From: an uncultured Alphaproteobacteria bacterium
GTDB lineage: Bacteria; Pseudomonadota; Alphaproteobacteria; UBA11222
NCBI GenBank assembly: GCA_937888955.1
Contig: CALAQW010000104.1
Location: forward strand, 1-42,715
Direction: 5' to 3'
DNA: 42,715 bases
Notes under the pieces: model-generated
What the model was told of the DNA's origin: nothing
The model's database searches: none
What the model saw: only the letters and a program-made list of their open reading frames with translations
In this document: piece by piece, positions 8,350 to 16,769 of the stretch
Layout: every line of letters begins with the position of its first letter
Numbering within the stretch: the first letter of the stretch is position 1
Position numbers and translations under genes: made by a program

Positions 8350-9383
8350 CAGACCGCCACCTTCGCAAAAAATTGCAGATAACGATCGACAACAACATCC
8401 TCTGTAAACTGACTTACATAGGAGCCATAGCCTCGCTCGGCGATGTTTTTGGCAAATACCGGGTCATCAACCAGACGCCTGATCGCCCGCGCCAGATCAG
8501 ATGCATCCTCCAATCGCGCAAGCAGGCCATCTTCTTCATCGGTGATCAGGAATTCTGGCCCGGCGGCACGCGCGGCCACGACCGGAAGGCGCTGTGCCCA
8601 TGCTTCAATAACGACATTGCCAAGCGGTTCTATGCGCGAGGGGCAGACAAATATATCGGCTGTCGCACACAATGCCGCCCCATCCTCACGCCAGCCCAGG
8701 AAGCGGACGCGTTCTGACACCCCCAGGGAATGCGCCTGCTCCTGCAATGGCTGCTTTTCCGGTCCGTCGCCAGCCAGCCACAAAAAGCAATCGGGCAACG
8801 CTGCCAAGGCCGTCAGCAAAACATCAAATGCCTTGTTGCGGTGCAGCCGCCCCATTGCAAGCAGCAGCGGAGCCTTCTCCGGCGTTGAAAAAAGATCGCG
8901 CCTGAGCGGGGGCGCTGTCCCGGCGCTGACAAAATTCGGCAGATAATGCGCCTTATCCTCCGGCCACCCCTCATGCACGAGATAATCGACAATATCAGGC
9001 GTATTACCGATCAAATGATCGCATTTACGATAATATTTGAGCGGATAATAACCACCCAGCCGCGCGCAATAAACGGGCCGTGCGCCCGCGTCCTTACCTG
9101 GCAGTTTGTCGCTTGCCCGGCTCATCCAGCTTAATACGATATCGGGATCGAAATCCGCAATCTGCCGCCGCAATGCAAATCGCGTCCGAAAATCGAGTTT
9201 TCCGCCAAACGGTAATTCAGACACCAGAAGACCCGCATCACGCAACTTGCCCGCGCGCGCCGCATTCTCCCTGATTGCAAGTTGCTGGGCCATGCCGCGA
9301 CGCGCGAGTGCCATCGTCAAACGTTCAAAAAACAGCTCCGCCCCACCTTGTGCGCCGCCTGCCATCAGTTGAAGGATACGCAT
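8349..9383 (-). CDS. Glycosyltransferase family 4 (GT-B fold)
   Basis: A 344-residue GT-B glycosyltransferase of the GT4 type, which adds a sugar from a nucleotide donor to a growing glycan with retention of configuration. The N-terminal half begins with MRILQLMAGGAQGGAELFF, the Gly-rich acceptor-side loop. The C-terminal half has the strand LLLAMGRLHRNKAFDVLL near residue 182 and the family signature CPSRIEPLGNVVIEAWAQ near 246, where the E-x7-E pair contacts the donor. It follows the GT2 gene by 6 bp and leads directly into asnB. Donor and acceptor are unknown; the context points to lipopolysaccharide core or a similar surface glycan. Confidence 0.87.
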   Translation of the reverse strand: MRILQLMAGGAQGGAELFFERLTMALARRGMAQQLAIRENAARAGKLRDAGLLVSELPFGGKLDFRTRFALRRQIADFDPDIVLSWMSRASDKLPGKDAGARPVYCARLGGYYPLKYYRKCDHLIGNTPDIVDYLVHEGWPEDKAHYLPNFVSAGTAPPLRRDLFSTPEKAPLLLAMGRLHRNKAFDVLLTALAALPDCFLWLAGDGPEKQPLQEQAHSLGVSERVRFLGWREDGAALCATADIFVCPSRIEPLGNVVIEAWAQRLPVVAARAAGPEFLITDEEDGLLARLEDASDLARAIRRLVDDPVFAKNIAERGYGSYVSQFTEDVVVDRYLQFFAKVAV

Positions 9384-9389
9384 GCGCGG

Positions 9390-10163
9390 CTAACGCCCCT
9401 CTTCTTCGGCGATTTTTGCTTTCAGGTAGGACACCAGAGGATAGGTTGCCGAAAACAGCCCGAGCAGCAGCCCGAAATGTTTTTCGCGATAGCCTTTCCG
9501 GCTGACATAGGACTTCCAGAAACGTGAAATGATCCGGCGCAGATTATTCGCAAGCGAACCAATATCCCCCGACGCACGCAGATCGGCGGCACGTGCCGTG
9601 GTGTAGCGGTCAAAGCGGGCAATCATGTCGGAAACGTCTTTATCGACATAATGATCGATGGGCGTCTCAAGCCAGCGGCGCGGCCCCTCCAGCGTGATTT
9701 TGGGGTGAACCAGTTGCTCGCCCCACTCTTTTGAACCTTTGGTGAACAGCCGGGGTCCGGCACTTGCCCCGTTATAGGCACCCCAACCATATCGCACCAA
9801 GCGGTCGCCAATGTAATTGTCGAACTTGATCAGAAAATAGCCCGGCGTGGCGGTTGCGATCGTGCGCCGCACCTCCTGCGCCAGTTTGTCGGGCACGCGC
9901 TCATCGGCATCGACCTCAAGCACCCAAGGCCCTTCACAGGCAGCGATCCCCGCATTCCGGCGCGTCCCTTCCAGCGGCCACGCCCCTTCCAGAATCCTGG
10001 CCCCCGCAGCCTGCGCAATTTCCAGGCTTTTATCCGTACACCGATCGAGAACGACCACTATTTCATCGGCAAAGGTTAATTGTGCAAGACAGCCGGGCAA
10101 TTGCGCCTCTTCATTATGCGCCACGACAAGCGCACTTAATCCTGGCGTCCGATCCCCGCTCAT
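9390..10163 (-). CDS. Glycosyltransferase family 2 (WaaE/LgtF-like)
   Basis: A 257-residue GT-A glycosyltransferase. Residues 8-20 (LSALVVAHNEEAQ) form the first nucleotide-binding strand, VVLDRCTDKSLEIA follows, and the metal-binding acidic motif is VLEVDADERVPD near residue 90. The length and the EGTRRNAGI region fit the WaaE/LgtF branch, which adds beta-1,4-glucose to the inner-core heptose of lipopolysaccharide. Its start overlaps the stop of the heptosyltransferase gene by four bases (ATGA), so the two are translationally coupled, which fits consecutive steps of core assembly. It acts at the cytoplasmic face of the inner membrane. The exact sugar is inference. Confidence 0.87.
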   Translation of the reverse strand: MSGDRTPGLSALVVAHNEEAQLPGCLAQLTFADEIVVVLDRCTDKSLEIAQAAGARILEGAWPLEGTRRNAGIAACEGPWVLEVDADERVPDKLAQEVRRTIATATPGYFLIKFDNYIGDRLVRYGWGAYNGASAGPRLFTKGSKEWGEQLVHPKITLEGPRRWLETPIDHYVDKDVSDMIARFDRYTTARAADLRASGDIGSLANNLRRIISRFWKSYVSRKGYREKHFGLLLGLFSATYPLVSYLKAKIAEEEGR

Positions 10164-11146
10164 TGGCCAGCCCGCACGCGAAGATTTGTGGTAGCCACCG
10201 CAACCTTGCCAAGCAAATCGGACACCGCAGCTTCCACACGTTCAACCGACAGGGACGTCATATGGCACTGATCCGACAGATGATCATATCCCGGCGCACC
10301 GATAATCTCCTCAAAACTCTGTGTGCCGCGCACCGCCATGGTGTTTGCTCCCCAAGGCCCATAGTGGTTTTCGCGGCTGGGCCCGAACAAGCCGATTGTC
10401 GGCACCCCGGCGGTTGCCGCCAGATGCATCAATCCTGAGTCGTTGCCGATATAAAGCGTCGCATTCCGCAGACAGGCATAAGCAGTCAACAGATCAACTT
10501 TACCGACAAGATCAATTACCCGCCCCTCCGGCAGGGCCTTGATCAGGGGCGCGGCCATCGCTTGCTCTCCGGGCCCGCCGAATACAACAATTTGCGCGCC
10601 GGCCAGCGGCCCGGTCGCAGATGTCAGACGCGCGGCAAGTGTGGCAAACCGGTCTATCGGCCATTGTTTGCCAACCCAGTTCGCAGTCGGCCCCAATGCC
10701 AGCAAGGGAGCGCCCACTGGACACAAATGCGCAGCCCGGGCCGTTCTGTCCGCACTGCACCAGATGCGCGGCTGTGGCGGCGTATTCAGACCATAGGCCA
10801 CCCCGAGCTGCACAACTTTATGCGCCTCACTTTGTTGCGAGCGATGAACCAGCCGTCTTCTGCACCATAACAGCCACGCAATGGCCGAACCGCGCAAATC
10901 AACAATGATGTCCCAGCGATGCAGCAGACAATTCAGCCAGAGCTTCCGCCAATGCCCTGCGAGTGGACGCTTTTCAAGGACAATAATCCGTTCAAGCCGC
11001 GGCATATCCTGAAACAGCGGCGCGGCGGCGGGCCCGGCAGCCACCGTAAAGCGGGCCGTGCGATACTGATCGGCAAGCTGCGCCAACAGGCCGCTCGACA
11101 GAATCGCATCGCCTATCCGATTTGAAGTGATAAACAGAATTTTCAT
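10160..11146 (-). CDS. Glycosyltransferase family 9, heptosyltransferase-like
   Basis: A 328-residue GT-B enzyme of family 9 (WaaC/WaaF/WaaQ type), which transfers ADP-heptose to lipopolysaccharide core. It starts MKILFITSNRIGDAILSSGL, the typical N-terminal strand plus acceptor loop. The C-terminal domain carries the donor-site motif YIGNDSGLMHLAAT, followed by PTIGLFGPSRENHYGPWG. I chose the ATG at 11146; a longer frame begins at 11248, but its extra 34 residues do not resemble the family. It is the first gene of the four-gene glycan cluster and is divergent from ygfZ, so its promoter must lie in 11147-11328. Which core heptose it adds cannot be told from sequence alone. Confidence 0.87.
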   Translation of the reverse strand: MKILFITSNRIGDAILSSGLLAQLADQYRTARFTVAAGPAAAPLFQDMPRLERIIVLEKRPLAGHWRKLWLNCLLHRWDIIVDLRGSAIAWLLWCRRRLVHRSQQSEAHKVVQLGVAYGLNTPPQPRIWCSADRTARAAHLCPVGAPLLALGPTANWVGKQWPIDRFATLAARLTSATGPLAGAQIVVFGGPGEQAMAAPLIKALPEGRVIDLVGKVDLLTAYACLRNATLYIGNDSGLMHLAATAGVPTIGLFGPSRENHYGPWGANTMAVRGTQSFEEIIGAPGYDHLSDQCHMTSLSVERVEAAVSDLLGKVAVATTNLRVRAGQ

Positions 11147-11328
11147 GCCGCGCTTACATCCTGCTCTTTTGCCAGAAAGCGCAGGCTTTTGTTTGGTTGC
11201 AATCGCGCTTATCTGATAGCAAGGGATATCGGCCTGATCATAAGGCACCGATTGCTGAAACCGAATCTTGTCTGACAGTCAGTCTAACACATGCAGCTTT
11301 CCAATTGCGCGATGAACAAGGGTGGACA

Positions 11329-12270
11329 ATGATGACGGCAACAACCTTTTGCGCATTGCCAAATCGGGGTGTGCTGAAATTAACCGGCCCTGACGCCCGC
11401 GATTTTTTGCAGGGCATAATCTCCAATGATATTGACCATCTTGCCGCTGATGCCGCGCTTTACGCCGCACTGCTGACGCCGCAAGGAAAGTTCCTGTTTG
11501 ACTTCTTTCTTGTGGAAACCAGCGACGGCCTGCTGCTCGATGGGGAGCGCGACAGACTTGCCGAACTTGAGAAACGGCTCAAATTCTACAAATTACGGGC
11601 CGACGTCACGATCACGGATCGTAGCGAAGAGTTTAGTGTTTACGCCCTGTTTGGCGATCAGGCGGCCACTATTGCCTGCCTGACTGACAAACCTGCCGCC
11701 GCAATGTCAGACGAGACGGGTGTTCGCTATGTCGATCCCCGGCTTTCGGCCATGGGGGTTCGGCTCATACTTCGCCACGATGAACTTGCGAAATTGCAGG
11801 GCAAATGCCCCGAGCTGCCGCAACTTGCCCCGGCTGATGCGGGGGTGAAAGCCTATGAGGCCTGGCGTATCGGTAATGGAATTGCAGATGGCAGCCACGA
11901 CATCGCGGTTGAGAAGTATTTTCTGCTGGAGGCGAATTTCGACGCGCTCTCTGGTGTCGACTTCAAAAAAGGCTGCTATGTCGGGCAGGAGCTTGTCTCG
12001 CGGATGAAGCATCGCAATGCGGTCCGCAAACGCATTGTTCCGGTCTGCACAGAGGCGGGCCTCCTGCCTGCACCGCAAACAGCGATTACCACGCGCGAAG
12101 GGCGCGAAGCCGGCACCTTGCTTAGCCAGGCAGGCAATCGGGGCCTCGCCTATCTTCGGCTTGAAATGCTGGGTGAACCGCTTTGCGCGGGCGACAAGGC
12201 GCTTGTCGTTGATATTCCTGCCTGGCTGCGCCCGTTCATCGCCGATGACAATGCCGGTCAAAGCAAATGA
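11329..12270 (+). CDS. ygfZ: YgfZ/GcvT-family folate-binding protein
   Basis: A 313-residue tetrahydrofolate-dependent protein related to the glycine-cleavage T protein. YgfZ (human IBA57) supports the assembly or repair of certain [4Fe-4S] enzymes. The diagnostic motif KGCYVGQE, with its redox-sensitive Cys, lies near residue 216. The N-terminus shows LPNRGVLKLTGPDARDFLQG, the standard folate-domain start. I chose the ATG at 11329 (GGTGG upstream); the next codon but none further, ATG 11332, is an alternative, and an open frame extends back to 11197 without family similarity. It overlaps tag by four bases. An Fe-S maintenance factor is relevant in a genome with KorAB and a four-cluster flavoprotein, but there is no direct link. 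Confidence 0.88.
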   Translation: MMTATTFCALPNRGVLKLTGPDARDFLQGIISNDIDHLAADAALYAALLTPQGKFLFDFFLVETSDGLLLDGERDRLAELEKRLKFYKLRADVTITDRSEEFSVYALFGDQAATIACLTDKPAAAMSDETGVRYVDPRLSAMGVRLILRHDELAKLQGKCPELPQLAPADAGVKAYEAWRIGNGIADGSHDIAVEKYFLLEANFDALSGVDFKKGCYVGQELVSRMKHRNAVRKRIVPVCTEAGLLPAPQTAITTREGREAGTLLSQAGNRGLAYLRLEMLGEPLCAGDKALVVDIPAWLRPFIADDNAGQSK

Positions 12271-12866
12271 TGACGAAGATACGATGCCCATGGCCGGGTG
12301 AGGACCCGCTCTATCTCGCCTATCACGATGAAGAATGGGGTGTGCCGGAACGGGACGACCGGGCCCTGTTCGAAAAGCTGACGCTTGATGGATTTCAGGC
12401 CGGGCTGTCATGGATCACGATTTTACGCAAACGTGACGGCTTCCGGGCGGCGTTCGAGGGGTTCGATCCTGAACGCATCGCGAATTTCGATGCGGCAAAA
12501 ATCACGGCCTTGCTCGACGATGCCGCTATCGTTCGCCATCGTGGTAAAATCGAAGCCACGATCGGCAATGCGCAAGCCTATCTGACGCTGATGCAGGCAG
12601 GCGGTTTTGCGAATTATCTATGGCAATTCGTCGATCATCAACCGGTGCAGAATAGTTGGCGATCCCTGTCGGATGTTCCGGCCGCGACCGAGTTAAGCAA
12701 GACCATTTCAAAGGATCTCAAAAAGCGCGGTTTCCGCTTTGTCGGACCGACCATTATTTATGCTTTCATGCAGGCGGTCGGCATGGTCAACGATCATCTG
12801 GAAGGCTGTTATCGCCATAAAGAATGTGCGGCGCTTGGCAAAAAGCCGCACCGCACAATTGCGTAA
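12267..12866 (+). CDS. tag: DNA-3-methyladenine glycosylase I
   Basis: A 199-residue Tag-family glycosylase, which removes 3-methyladenine from alkylated DNA. The family zinc ligands are present: Cys near the N-terminus (IRCPWPG), His in AYHDEEWG, and the C-terminal His and Cys in DHLEGCYRH. The aromatic base-binding pocket is suggested by DGFQAGLSWITILRKRDGFR and by GFRFVGPTIIYAFMQA. Length is normal. Its ATG overlaps the ygfZ stop by four bases (ATGA), with a second ATG immediately after, so the pair is co-translated. It converges on motA with a 27-bp gap. Confidence 0.93.
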   Translation: MMTKIRCPWPGEDPLYLAYHDEEWGVPERDDRALFEKLTLDGFQAGLSWITILRKRDGFRAAFEGFDPERIANFDAAKITALLDDAAIVRHRGKIEATIGNAQAYLTLMQAGGFANYLWQFVDHQPVQNSWRSLSDVPAATELSKTISKDLKKRGFRFVGPTIIYAFMQAVGMVNDHLEGCYRHKECAALGKKPHRTIA

Positions 12867-12893
12867 CCCTGCCGGTATCGGAAAACAGTTTCT

Positions 12894-13769
12894 TCAGGCA
12901 GCGACTTCCGGCGGAATGGCGTCCAGCGCCTCTTCAAGCTGGGCGAAGCTTGGCTGAATATGGCTCGGCACGCTGCCACGACCGATTTCAACGGAAATCT
13001 GCGGGGCGTTGCCGTGCAGATGCGCGACCAGCATATCGCGGATGATATGGTAGAACTGCGCGTCTTCCTCTTCCACCTGGGTCAATCGCGAGGCAAACGG
13101 GCCGACAAACCCATAAGCCAGAAACACCCCCAGAAAGGTGCCAACCAGCGCACCGCCGATCATCTTGCCCAGAACCTCGACCGGTTCATTGATGCTACCC
13201 ATGGTTTTGATCACCCCAAGCACCGCGGCAACGATGCCAAGCGCGGGCAGCGCATCGGCCATATTCTGAACCGCATGGGCGGGGCCATGCGCCTCATGGT
13301 GGTGCTTTTCAATCTGCTTCTCGATCATATCCTCGACCTGATGCGGATCTTCGAGGTTCATCGTGATCATCCGCAAGGTGTCGCAGATCAGATCAAGCGC
13401 GAAATGATCCGCCATGATCTTGGGATAATGTGAAAAAATCGCACTTTCATGCGGGTTTTCAATATGTGATTCGAGCGCCATGGCGCCCTTTGTCTTCATG
13501 GTCTTGGTCAGCAGGAACAACAGACAAAGCAGATCGCGATAGTCGTCCTCGCTCCATTTCGGACCGCCGAAGATTTTTCCGAACCCGCCCAGGGTCTTTT
13601 TGATGATATCGGCGCCATTACTGATCAGAAAGGCACCGACACCGGCGCCCAGAATCATCATCAATTCAAAAGGCGCAGCCATTACAATCGGCATCAATTT
13701 GCCCCCAGCCAGCAAAAATCCGCCGAAAACCATTACAAACACGCAGACGATGCCGCCAATCGCAAGCAT
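12894..13769 (-). CDS. motA: Flagellar motor stator protein MotA
   Basis: A 291-residue MotA-type stator subunit, which with MotB forms the proton channel that drives the flagellar rotor. Transmembrane helices are visible at about residues 2-20, 30-50, 170-190 and 200-222. The conserved prolines lie in DALPALGIVAAVLGVIKTMG and GFVGPFASRL. The cytoplasmic loop has LESHIENPHES, the region whose charged residues contact FliG; the position usually held by Arg reads as part of MKTKG, so Lys may take its role. No motB or other flagellar gene is nearby, so its partner must be elsewhere. The ATG at 13769 has only a weak ribosome site. Confidence 0.92.
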   Translation of the reverse strand: MLAIGGIVCVFVMVFGGFLLAGGKLMPIVMAAPFELMMILGAGVGAFLISNGADIIKKTLGGFGKIFGGPKWSEDDYRDLLCLLFLLTKTMKTKGAMALESHIENPHESAIFSHYPKIMADHFALDLICDTLRMITMNLEDPHQVEDMIEKQIEKHHHEAHGPAHAVQNMADALPALGIVAAVLGVIKTMGSINEPVEVLGKMIGGALVGTFLGVFLAYGFVGPFASRLTQVEEEDAQFYHIIRDMLVAHLHGNAPQISVEIGRGSVPSHIQPSFAQLEEALDAIPPEVAA

Positions 13770-13808
13770 AATTCACCGCTTAAATTACCGGGCCATCAAC
13801 AGACCCAT

Positions 13809-13845
13809 CCATATGCCACCCCCGCTAGCAGGGCATGGCATATGG
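13809..13845. repeat. Large 10-bp perfect inverted repeat upstream of motA
   Basis: The arms CCATATGCCA (13809-13818) and TGGCATATGG (13836-13845) are exact inverted copies around 17 bases. It lies between the SDR gene and motA, about 40 bp before the motA start. There is no T-run on either strand. It could be an operator for motA or a REP-like palindrome. Confidence 0.55.
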
Positions 13846-13876
13846 TTAAGGGCGAATGCCTAATATTCGGCTAACA

Positions 13877-14725
13877 TCAGCTCTTGAGCAGGTCGCCAAA
13901 TTGTTTAGCCATGGATTCGCCAATCCGGCCAACACCCTGACGCTGTTCACGCCCTGCGGTCAGTGCGCCATCCACAGCAATCGCCTGACCGCTGACAAAA
14001 GTCGAATCGTCGCTTGCAAGAAACAGCGCGGTCCTGGCGATATCAGACGGTAGACCGGACCGCTTGATCGGTTGAAACTTGTCGAGCACATTCTCCATCA
14101 GCTTCGCACTCTGATCGGCAAGCTGGGTCGGCAATCCCATACCGCGCCCGAAAATTGAGGTGGCGATCCCCCCCGGGCAGATCGCATTGACCCGAATATT
14201 GTCCTTGCCAAGCTCAAGCGCGACCGTTTTCGTCAAATGCACGACAGCAGCCTTGCACGCGCTGTAGATGTGCGGACCAAAGCCCCCTTGCAGGCCGGCA
14301 ACGCTGGCAGTGCTGATAATGCTACCCGATTTCTGCTCTTTCATAATCGGGGCTGCATGCTTCATCCCAAGCACAACGCCTTTCAAAAGGACGCCGACAG
14401 TTTTGTCGAACCCGTCCATATCGATTTCCTGAATCTCACCCGAGACGCCGCCAATGCCCGCATTGTTAAAAATACAGTCCAGCCGACCAAATTTGGAAAT
14501 TGCCAGATCCACTGCCCCCTTCACCTCTTCTTCCACACTCACATCCGTGTGGTGATAGGCAAAGCTGGATCCAAGATCTGCGGCCATTTGCGCGCCTTTC
14601 TCGTCAAGAATATCGGCAACGACGACTTTCGCACCTTCTTCCAGAAAAAGTTCAACCGTACCGCGGCCCATACCACTTGTACCGCCGGTGATGACGGCCA
14701 CTTTGCCTTCCAGTCTCCCTGACAT
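13877..14725 (-). CDS. SDR-family NAD(P)-dependent oxidoreductase
   Basis: A 282-residue classical short-chain dehydrogenase. It has the cofactor motif TGGTSGMGRG near residue 13, an acidic residue after the second strand (VVVADILDE), which favours NAD+, the NNAG motif (FNNAGIGG), and a catalytic triad of Ser in STASVAG plus YSACK. The C-terminal tail beyond VSGQAIAVDGA is about 25 residues longer than usual and ends in an Arg/Gln-rich helix. The substrate is unknown. The start has a GGGAGC ribosome site. It is divergent from the DUF1491 gene. Confidence 0.88.
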   Translation of the reverse strand: MSGRLEGKVAVITGGTSGMGRGTVELFLEEGAKVVVADILDEKGAQMAADLGSSFAYHHTDVSVEEEVKGAVDLAISKFGRLDCIFNNAGIGGVSGEIQEIDMDGFDKTVGVLLKGVVLGMKHAAPIMKEQKSGSIISTASVAGLQGGFGPHIYSACKAAVVHLTKTVALELGKDNIRVNAICPGGIATSIFGRGMGLPTQLADQSAKLMENVLDKFQPIKRSGLPSDIARTALFLASDDSTFVSGQAIAVDGALTAGREQRQGVGRIGESMAKQFGDLLKS

Positions 14726-14823
14726 TTGTTCAGCTCCCTTGTGTCAAATTCAATTTGCCGTACCTTATCAGCTTGCTCAGCAAAGTAAGAGCGCAATCAA
14801 CGCCAGGGGAAATATCCGCCGTG

Positions 14824-15168
14824 ATGGGATATGATGAGCCGCAATTAACGACCGCCATGTGGGTTAGTGCCCATATCCGGCGCTGCCTGTCAGTGGGCAT
14901 TCCTGCGGTGCTTGTCCGGCATGGTGACGATCACGCGGGCACCGTGCTGATAAAATGGAACCAGTTTTCAGGCGGCTGTCAGGTATTGACGCCAACCCGC
15001 GACAGCAGCGGACGACGCATCTGGATCCGGGGTACCGGCGACAATGCGGTCGATGAACAGACAGCCGATACCTATGTGGCACGGCAGTTGAAAAATGACC
15101 CCGACCTCTGGGTGCTGGAGATCGAGGACTTCGACGGGCGTTATGAACTTGGGGAACCGATCCGATAA
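14824..15168 (+). CDS. DUF1491 family protein
   Basis: A small protein of about 114 residues matching DUF1491, a family found mainly in alphaproteobacteria, as I recall, with no known function. Visible hallmarks are AMWVSAHIRRC near the start, an AVLVRHGDDHAGTVLIK strand pair, and the C-terminal ARQLKNDPDLWVLEIED. It has no signal peptide or membrane segment. The ATG at 14824 follows a GGGGAAA stretch; a GTG immediately before it is an alternative. The open frame continues back to a TTG at 14755 without similarity. It precedes the next SDR gene by about 47 bp. Confidence 0.8.
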   Translation: MGYDEPQLTTAMWVSAHIRRCLSVGIPAVLVRHGDDHAGTVLIKWNQFSGGCQVLTPTRDSSGRRIWIRGTGDNAVDEQTADTYVARQLKNDPDLWVLEIEDFDGRYELGEPIR

Positions 15169-15215
15169 TACGAACAGCCCGCGCAAGCGGTGATCATATC
15201 TGCGGGGAAATCATC

Positions 15216-16028
15216 ATGGATTTAGGAATTTCGGGAAAAACCGTCCTTGTCACCGGCAGCAGCCGCGGCACCGGCGAGGCAATCGCGCATGGTTTTGCTG
15301 CTGAAGGCGCACATGTTCTGGTGCACGGGCTGGCATTGGATGACGCCGAACCGGTTGCTGCCGCAATTGTCGAAGCCGGCGGTAAGGCAAGCGCAATTGG
15401 CGGCGACATCACAACCGAAGCAGGATCAGAGACGGCGGCAGATGATGCACTTGCCGCAGCAGAAGGCCGGATCGATATCCTGATCAATAATTACGGCACG
15501 GGCGAGCGCGGTTTCTGGTTCGACGCAAAAACCGGCAGCGACGCCTGGATTGACGTTTATCAGAAGAACGTTCTCTCCGCGATGCGCATGATCCGCAAGC
15601 TGACACCACAGATGAAAGCGCGTGGATGGGGCCGCATCGTTCAACTGGGCACGATTGGTTCAACCATGCCAAACGCCCGGATGCCGCATTATTATGCCTC
15701 CAAAGGCGCGCTGGCGAATATGACTGTCAGCCTGATGCTGGAACTGGCAGAGACGGGCATAACCGTGAACACAGTCAGCCCCGGCCTGATCAAAACCCGC
15801 GAGGTTGAGGCCATGTACCGTAAACAAGCGGCAGAACGGGGCTGGGGCGATGACTGGTCGGAAATCGAACGGCATGTGATGCGCGAATTCATGGGCAACC
15901 CGACAGGCCGCATCGCCCTGACCTCTGAAGTCGCTGATCTGGTGATTTTTCTGGCGAGCGACCGCGCGGCGATGATCAACGGCACGAATATCCGTATTGA
16001 CGGCGGCGGCGCGCGAATGGTGAGCTAA
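15216..16028 (+). CDS. SDR-family oxidoreductase
   Basis: A 270-residue short-chain dehydrogenase. The cofactor loop is VTGSSRGTGEA (residues ~12-22), and INNYGTG replaces the usual NNAG. The active-site Tyr-Lys is in HYYASKGA. Thirteen residues before that Tyr there is Thr (LGTIGS) where most family members have Ser, so the triad may be Thr-Tyr-Lys. The end reads NGTNIRIDGGG, as in other SDRs. Its N-terminus (MDLGISGK) resembles that of the broken SDR at the left edge, so both belong to the same broad subgroup. It is followed 21 bp later by a glutathione transferase. Confidence 0.87.
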   Translation: MDLGISGKTVLVTGSSRGTGEAIAHGFAAEGAHVLVHGLALDDAEPVAAAIVEAGGKASAIGGDITTEAGSETAADDALAAAEGRIDILINNYGTGERGFWFDAKTGSDAWIDVYQKNVLSAMRMIRKLTPQMKARGWGRIVQLGTIGSTMPNARMPHYYASKGALANMTVSLMLELAETGITVNTVSPGLIKTREVEAMYRKQAAERGWGDDWSEIERHVMREFMGNPTGRIALTSEVADLVIFLASDRAAMINGTNIRIDGGGARMVS

Positions 16029-16049
16029 CCTGAAAGAATGGAGGGGACG

Positions 16050-16694
16050 ATGCTTACAATCTGGGGTCGGCGTAATTCCTACAATGTGCAAAAGGCGCTA
16101 TGGGCGGCTGACGAGCTGGCGCTCGACTATCGGCATATTGATGCCGGCGGCGATGCCGGCTTGATCGATACGGCGGAGTTTCTGGCAATGAACCCGCATG
16201 GGCGCGTGCCCGTCATTCAGGATGGCGAAAATATTGTCTGGGAGTCCCATTCGGTCGTCCGCTATCTCGCCGCAACATATGGCCGGGGCACCCTGTGGGC
16301 AGAAGATCCGGGGGAACGCGCGCGCGCCGAACAATGGATGGACTGGACGGTCGCAACCCTGGAACGCGAAGTTCTGGCTATCTTCTGGCGGCTTGTCCGT
16401 ACACCCGCAGACATGCAGGACAAAAAGGCAATCGCCATGCATGTCGCAAACAGCGCGCGATGCTATGCGCTGCTCGATGACTGGCTTGCGGAACGCGAAT
16501 GGCTCGCCGGTGAGCGCTTCACGATGGGGGATATTCCCGCCGGCACAACGCTTTATCGTTATTTCGAAATGGAAATCGACCGCCCGGCCATACCCAATGT
16601 CCGGCGCTGGTATGCCAGACTGTCCGATCGCCCAGCCTATCAGGCAAATGTCATGCGGCCATTCGATGAATTGCGCGGCAAGCTCAGTTTCTGA
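16050..16694 (+). CDS. Glutathione S-transferase
   Basis: A 214-residue soluble glutathione transferase. The thioredoxin-like N-domain holds MLTIWGRRNSYNVQKA (the catalytic Ser or Asn would be at NSYNVQ), the cis-Pro loop GRVPVI, and WESHSVVRYLA, which carries the Glu-Ser that binds the gamma-glutamyl group. The C-terminal all-helical domain contains the FTMGDIPAG capping motif. The start is fixed by a strong GGAGGGG site 5 bp before the ATG at 16050; the upstream in-frame ATG at 16038 is not needed. It is the end of a three-gene plus-strand run. A detoxification or isomerase role with the preceding SDR is possible but unproven. Confidence 0.87.
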   Translation: MLTIWGRRNSYNVQKALWAADELALDYRHIDAGGDAGLIDTAEFLAMNPHGRVPVIQDGENIVWESHSVVRYLAATYGRGTLWAEDPGERARAEQWMDWTVATLEREVLAIFWRLVRTPADMQDKKAIAMHVANSARCYALLDDWLAEREWLAGERFTMGDIPAGTTLYRYFEMEIDRPAIPNVRRWYARLSDRPAYQANVMRPFDELRGKLSF

Positions 16695-16725
16695 CCGTCA
16701 GCGGGAATTTCAGCCTGACGGTCAG
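16691..16725. repeat. 11-bp perfect inverted repeat between convergent genes
   Basis: The arms CTGACCGTCAG (16691-16701) and CTGACGGTCAG (16715-16725) form an 11-bp stem that includes the glutathione transferase stop codon. Six A follow on the plus strand, so neither strand has the T-run of a classic terminator. It may still stop or stabilise both convergent transcripts. Confidence 0.5.
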
Positions 16726-16769
16726 AAAAAACCAGTGAGTCTTCAGGGAAGACCGCTAGCAGTTACGCT

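Noticed and set aside
16691-16725. Bidirectional intrinsic terminator between GST and korB
   Set aside because: The stem is perfect, but the A-run lies on the side where neither transcript gets a U-tract after the hairpin. Kept only as an inverted repeat.
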